In this document: piece by piece, positions 6,097 to 9,005 of the stretch | Position numbering within the stretch: the stretch's first letter is position 1 | Layout: every line of letters starts with the position of its first letter | Assembly (NCBI GenBank): GCA_014377495.1 | Contig: JACMPN010000658.1 | Location: 1-9,005, forward strand | Source: Candidatus Sericytochromatia bacterium | GTDB taxonomy: Bacteria > Cyanobacteriota > Sericytochromatia > JACMPN01 | Reading direction: 5' to 3' | Length of the DNA stretch: 9,005 bases | Made by a program: the position numbers and the translations under genes | The notes under the pieces: model-generated | What the model was told of the DNA's origin: nothing | Database searches by the model: none | Seen by the model: only the letters and a program-made list of their open reading frames with translations

Positions 6097-7590
6097 ACGA
6101 CGGGTCAGGATTTCTGTCAGCAGCCGGACGCCGACGCCGACGGCACCCTTGGGCACGTAGGGCTTGTCCTTGTCCGCCCAGGCGGTGCCGGCGATGTCCA
6201 GGTGGACCCAGGGGGTCTTTTCGACGTACTTGCCCAGGAAGACCGCACCGGCGATCGTCCCGGCATCCCGGCCGGCGGAGTTTTTCATGTCCGCGATGTC
6301 CGACTTGAGCAGGTCCTGATACTCGTCCCAGAAGGGGAGTTCCCAGACCTTTTCGCCGGTCAGGTCGCCCGCTGAACGCACGGTGTCCATCAGGGCGTTG
6401 TCGGTACCGATCATACCGATGGCATGGTGGCCGAGGGCGACGACACAGGCGCCGGTCAGGGTCGCCAGATCGATCATCCACTCGGGCTTGAAAGTGCGGG
6501 CCGCATAGGTGAGTGCATCGCAGAGGACGGCCCGGCCCTCGGCGTCGGTGTTGACGACCTCGATCGTCTGGCCCGACAGGGAGACGAGCACGTCGCCCGG
6601 CTTGTAGGCGCCGCCGCTGGGCATGTTGTCCGTGGAGGGGACGATGCCGATGACGTGCAGGGGCAGTTGCAGATGGATCAGGGCCTTCATGGCGCCGATG
6701 ACGGCGGCCGACCCGGCCATGTCGTACTTCATCGCTTCCATGCCGGCACCGGGCTTGATCGAGATGCCGCCCGTGTCGAACGTGATGCCCTTGCCGATGA
6801 TGGCGACCGGCTTGCCCTTGGCATTGGCGGGTTTGTATTCCATGACGATGAACTTGGCCGGCTCTTCGGAGCCCTGGGCGACGGCGCAGAAAGCGCCCAT
6901 GCCCATCGTCTTGCACTCTTCGTAGCTAAAGACGGTGGTCTTCAGGACCCCATGCGACTCGGCGGCCAACTCTTCGGCCGTGCGGGCGAGCATCGTCGGC
7001 GTGCAGACGTTGCCCGGCCGGCTCGTCAGGTTACGGGCGAGCACGGTGCCGCCGGCGATCTTGCGGCCGGTCTGGAAACCCGCCTCGAAGTCGGCGTTCG
7101 TCTCGGCCGTCCGCACGGTGGCCCGGTCGAGATTTTTGATATCTTCCCGCTTTTGGGTGCGGTACTCGTCCATGGCGTAGGTGCCCAGGATCAGCCCTTC
7201 GGCGATCGCCTGGCCCTGCTGGGCGGCGCTGAGGCTGCCGCCGTCGCCGGGGATCGCCGTCGTGAAGGTTTTCAGGCCCATGTCCTTGAGCTGGCGGGCG
7301 GCTTTGCCGATGGCCTCACGCGTCCGGTCCATCGTCAGGTCGGCCTGTTTGCCCAAGCCCACGACCAGGACCCGCTTGGCTGGGATCTTGCCGGCGGTGC
7401 GCAGCAGGGCGGTCTCGTTGCGCTTGCCCTTGAAGTCACCCGAGTCGAGCAGGTCACGCACGGAGCCACCGAGGGCCGTATCCACGGCAGCCGTGGACAA
7501 CGGGAATTCCTTGGCATCCTCGAAGACGGTGACGACAATTGCCTCGTCCGCTGCCTGCGCCAATGCGCCTGTCTCGATCAGTAACTCCAT
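6073..7590 (-). CDS. pepA: Leucyl aminopeptidase (peptidase family M17)
   Basis: A protein of 505 residues, full length for the family. The N-terminal alpha/beta domain covers about 1-170. The catalytic domain contains IIGKGITFDTGGISIKP (264-280), DMAGSAAV (290-297) and NTDAEGRA (347-354). By comparison with E. coli PepA the two-metal ligands are Lys267, Asp272, Asp290, Asp349 and Glu351, and the catalytic residues are Lys279 and Arg353; all are present. The family signature usually ends in Leu, where this protein has Ala354. The enzyme is a cytoplasmic hexamer in characterised members and removes N-terminal residues, preferably Leu, in peptide turnover; some PepA proteins also bind DNA. The ATG at 7590 has GAGGAG about seven bases upstream. 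The last codons (AEQVSKG plus stop) lie inside the palindrome and look like an added tail. Confidence 0.97.
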   Translation of the reverse strand: MELLIETGALAQAADEAIVVTVFEDAKEFPLSTAAVDTALGGSVRDLLDSGDFKGKRNETALLRTAGKIPAKRVLVVGLGKQADLTMDRTREAIGKAARQLKDMGLKTFTTAIPGDGGSLSAAQQGQAIAEGLILGTYAMDEYRTQKREDIKNLDRATVRTAETNADFEAGFQTGRKIAGGTVLARNLTSRPGNVCTPTMLARTAEELAAESHGVLKTTVFSYEECKTMGMGAFCAVAQGSEEPAKFIVMEYKPANAKGKPVAIIGKGITFDTGGISIKPGAGMEAMKYDMAGSAAVIGAMKALIHLQLPLHVIGIVPSTDNMPSGGAYKPGDVLVSLSGQTIEVVNTDAEGRAVLCDALTYAARTFKPEWMIDLATLTGACVVALGHHAIGMIGTDNALMDTVRSAGDLTGEKVWELPFWDEYQDLLKSDIADMKNSAGRDAGTIAGAVFLGKYVEKTPWVHLDIAGTAWADKDKPYVPKGAVGVGVRLLTEILTRRAEQVSKG

Positions 7591-7959
7591 GGAAGCTCTC
7601 CTCTATAGATACGTACGCCGCTGTACGGCCGACCCGGTTCAGAACCCAGACAGTGTACCGCCCTTTTGTTGCGATCAGGCTGCCCACCACCGTCTCCGGT
7701 GTCAGGGGCGGCACGGAGGGACTGCCGTGCCCGCTGGGGGGCATGTGGCCCCGATCGCCGGGTTCCCCGGGACCGGGCGAGGCACCATGGACAGGACGTC
7801 TCGGGTCGCCTATGCTGCGGCAGCGCCGACGTTGTAGCGGTTTTTTCGCCTGCAGCCGGCGCCACGAGGACGAAGCGTCCCCCGGCGGGTCCCGAGATCC
7901 GCCGGCCTTGCGCCTCGCCACTGCGTCGGACAGCCCGCGTGTGCGAAGGGAGGCCCGCC
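7591..7959. other. 369-bp divergent intergenic region rich in hairpins, no convincing gene
   Basis: This gap separates pepA (leftward) from the CBS gene (rightward). Visible structures are CGTAC/GTACG (7612-7627) and the 11-base palindrome GGTTC-A-GAACC (7636-7646) in the pepA leader. GGCACGG/CCGTGCC (7710-7731) has an 8-base loop. GGACG-AAG-CGTCC (7868-7880) is followed at once by CCGGCGG/CCGCCGG (7882-7905). A T6 run at 7841-7846 is preceded only by a weak stem, so I do not call a terminator. Several ORFs cross the gap, but none has a ribosome site together with recognisable protein features. I could not find a convincing sigma-70 promoter for either neighbour. Confidence 0.55.
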
Positions 7960-8208
7960 ATGGCCCACGTCGACTCGGCTCACCGGCCCGTCCGGGACGT
8001 CATGACCCGGGACCCGATCACCGTCACCCCGGACACCACGGAGCAGGACGCCATCCGCCTTATCGGGCAGCATCAGGTCCGCCGGCTGCCGGTCATCGAC
8101 GGCAACATCGTCGTGGGCATCGTTTCGGTGACAGACTTGACCAAAGACCAGGAGAACTGCCCGGAATGCGTGACGGATCTGGCAAATGAATTGAGCAAGG
8201 CCGCCTGA
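7960..8208 (+). CDS. Small single-CBS-domain protein
   Basis: A protein of 82 residues. Residues about 8-62 form one complete CBS motif: PVRDVMTRDPITVTPDTTEQDAI, a helix, then VRRLPVIDG and VVGIVSVTDL. CBS domains normally occur in pairs (Bateman modules) that bind adenine nucleotides; a lone copy would have to dimerise. The tail carries Cys67-x2-Cys70 (NCPEC), which could bind a metal or form a disulfide. I chose the ATG at 7960 because GGGAGG lies six bases upstream and the CBS fold starts right after it; longer in-frame readings have no domain support. Nothing in the context reveals a ligand or a partner enzyme. Confidence 0.9.
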   Translation: MAHVDSAHRPVRDVMTRDPITVTPDTTEQDAIRLIGQHQVRRLPVIDGNIVVGIVSVTDLTKDQENCPECVTDLANELSKAA

Positions 8209-8216
8209 GGCGGTTT
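8198..8216 (+). terminator. Possible intrinsic terminator at the stop codon of the CBS gene
   Basis: CCGCC (8201-8205) and GGCGG (8209-8213) flank the TGA stop codon, which forms the three-base loop. Outward, AGG can pair with the following TTT, giving an eight-pair stem including two G-U pairs. The T-run is only three bases long, so termination would be weak. Confidence 0.4.
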
Positions 8217-8303
8217 AAACACCAGGCGTGACGGGCACAACAGGAATCGCTGCCGAGTCGGGATGCCGCCATCGCCAGTGACTATCGTGCACGGAGAGAC
8301 GTC

Positions 8304-8717
8304 ATGGACATCCAGGTCGGCGCAGTCGCCCGTCATGGGCCCCGCCAAGCCATCCACATCCGCACCGGGACGGCGTTGCAGGGGCAGCTCCAGACCGTGA
8401 TCCGACGACAGTCCACGCTGGTGGGGCATTTCCGCATCGAGGGAGACGGGCGTGTCACCTTCGATTCGCAACAGGCAGCCGTAACGGCCTGCGGGTGCCT
8501 CGACGACCGCCACCGCAAGGACATGGCCGTCATCCGTTCCGCCTCCGGCCGCTTCTATGTCGAGCCTCTGGTCGAACAGTTGGACGCCCGCTGTCACGAT
8601 GTCGATCAGATCTACGTCGCTGCCGACGTGATGGCGGCGGACGGCCATCTCGGCGCCTCGCTGACCAGCGTCGTCCTCTCCCACGAGCCCCAACCGCTGC
8701 CCGTCCATCACGCCTGA
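8304..8717 (+). CDS. Hypothetical protein of 137 residues
   Basis: I do not recognise this protein. The ATG at 8304 follows GGAGAG by five bases, and third codon positions are strongly G/C, like the neighbouring genes, so it is likely real. It is soluble by appearance, with no signal peptide or membrane helix. It alternates short beta-like stretches (AIHIRTGTALQGQL, GHFRIEGDGRVTFD, DMAVIRSASGRFYVEPL, DQIYVAADVMA) and carries three Cys residues (63, 65, 97). The regular strand pattern suggests a small beta-rich domain. It follows the CBS gene after 95 bases in the same direction and precedes the oxidoreductase gene. A long antisense reading frame covers it but has no ribosome site that I can see. 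Confidence 0.72.
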   Translation: MDIQVGAVARHGPRQAIHIRTGTALQGQLQTVIRRQSTLVGHFRIEGDGRVTFDSQQAAVTACGCLDDRHRKDMAVIRSASGRFYVEPLVEQLDARCHDVDQIYVAADVMAADGHLGASLTSVVLSHEPQPLPVHHA

Positions 8718-8733
8718 CTGTCGCAGTTTCGCC

Positions 8734-8761
8734 AAGCCGCCTTCCCCCGGGAAGGCGTCTT
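8734..8761 (+). terminator. Probable intrinsic terminator after the 137-aa gene
   Basis: GCCTTCC (8739-8745) pairs perfectly with GGAAGGC (8750-8756) around a four-base loop. One further C-G pair and, past a one-base mismatch, AAG/CTT extend the stem to 8734-8761. The sequence GTCTTGT follows. The stem is strong but the T-tract is short and interrupted. It begins 16 bases after the stop of the upstream gene. Confidence 0.5.
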
Positions 8762-8813
8762 GTCCGCGTTGGCTCCGGGACAGTGATCCAACGGACTTGC
8801 GGGCGGCTGGTGC

Positions 8814-9005
8814 GTGACCAGGCCAGACGGACTCACCGCACCGGCCGGAAGCATACAGAATGACCCCGTCATCGGGTCCGGCATGGGTGGCATGACCACC
8901 GCTGCCATGCTGTCCCAGTTGGGCAGGCGGCTCCTCGTGCTGGAGCCGCACCATGTGCCCGGCGGAATGACGCACACCTTTCGGCGGCCCGGCTGGACCT
9001 GGGAC
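8814..9005 (+). CDS. FAD-dependent oxidoreductase, carotenoid isomerase / phytoene desaturase-like, N-terminus only
   Basis: The frame is open to the right edge and holds the dinucleotide-binding start of this flavoprotein family: PVIGSGMGGMTTAAMLSQLG (GxGxxG plus following helix), then RLLVLEPHHVPGGMTHTFRR. The pattern GSGMGG...LE.H.VPGG.THTFRR is typical of CrtISO/retinol-saturase-like proteins, which isomerise or reduce polyene carotenoids, and of related desaturases. Without the rest, substrate and reaction cannot be fixed. The start is uncertain. The only in-frame conventional start after the stop at 8784-8786 is GTG at 8814, with a weak ribosome site, giving about 16 extra residues before the usual family start. 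The ATG at 8860 is in another frame and ends after 11 codons. Confidence 0.83.
   Translation, partial: MTRPDGLTAPAGSIQNDPVIGSGMGGMTTAAMLSQLGRRLLVLEPHHVPGGMTHTFRRPGWTWD

Noticed and set aside
5880..6098. 72-codon minus-strand reading frame between pepA and the Rid gene
   Set aside because: It is made mostly of the palindrome sequence, has no domain and overlaps the pepA end in another frame.
6424..7584. 386-codon plus-strand reading frame
   Set aside because: It lies fully antisense within pepA, is Gly/Asp/Arg-rich and has no recognisable motif: a codon-bias shadow.
7700..7790. Possible tRNA ending in CCA
   Set aside because: A GCACCA and a GGTTC occur nearby, but no acceptor stem, anticodon arm or proper T-loop can be formed.
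7814..7846. Intrinsic terminator before the T6 run
   Set aside because: Only a four-pair stem or wobbling alternatives precede the T-run, and there is no plus-strand gene upstream to terminate.
8073..8975. 300-codon minus-strand reading frame
   Set aside because: It is antisense to the 137-aa gene, the CBS gene end and the flavoprotein start. It shows no domain, and GC-rich genes often leave open antisense frames.

Overview
This is a GC-rich bacterial chromosomal window. It is densely packed with housekeeping and regulatory genes; I see no transposase, phage gene, CRISPR array, tRNA or rRNA. The lineage cannot be fixed from the sequence alone. NrdR, a ComFB-family protein, a class M17 aminopeptidase and the start of a carotenoid isomerase/phytoene desaturase-type flavoprotein fit Firmicutes-like or cyanobacteria-related lineages. 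A secreted RseB-like protein encoded beside an ECF sigma factor is more typical of diderms. Most starts have a clear purine-rich Shine-Dalgarno sequence.

Layout, left to right: (1) the 3' part of a kelch beta-propeller gene (+), cut by the window edge. (2) A leftward gene for a MerR-type helix-turn-helix plus coiled-coil protein, divergent from (3) a small ComFB-family gene (+). (4) nrdR (-), whose 3' end overlaps comFB tail-to-tail by 56 bp, divergent across an AT-rich promoter gap from (5) a class IV PLP enzyme (+). (6) A leftward stress-signalling cassette transcribed from about 5340 to 3107: ECF sigma factor, membrane anti-sigma factor with a zinc-binding HxxxCxxC motif, and an exported RseB-like protein whose start overlaps the anti-sigma stop (ATGA). 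A near-consensus sigma-E-type promoter sits just upstream of the sigma gene, which suggests autoregulation. (7) Upstream in the same direction, a Rid-family (YjgF) deaminase-like gene and pepA (leucyl aminopeptidase). Between them is a 129-bp imperfect palindrome that runs into the last codons of pepA. (8) A 369-bp hairpin-rich gap without a convincing gene. (9) Rightward genes: a single-CBS-domain protein, an unrecognised 137-aa protein, and the N-terminus of a FAD-dependent carotenoid isomerase/desaturase-like oxidoreductase that leaves the window.

The signalling cassette makes sense as a unit. The anti-sigma factor would hold the ECF sigma factor at the membrane, and the RseB-like protein would protect the extracytoplasmic tail until an envelope signal arrives. 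Released sigma factor would then raise its own expression from the GGAACTT/GTCAAC promoter. The least explained sequence is the 129-bp palindrome. Its arm differences are almost all of the kind that still pair as G-U in a plus-strand RNA, although both neighbouring genes are read from the minus strand.
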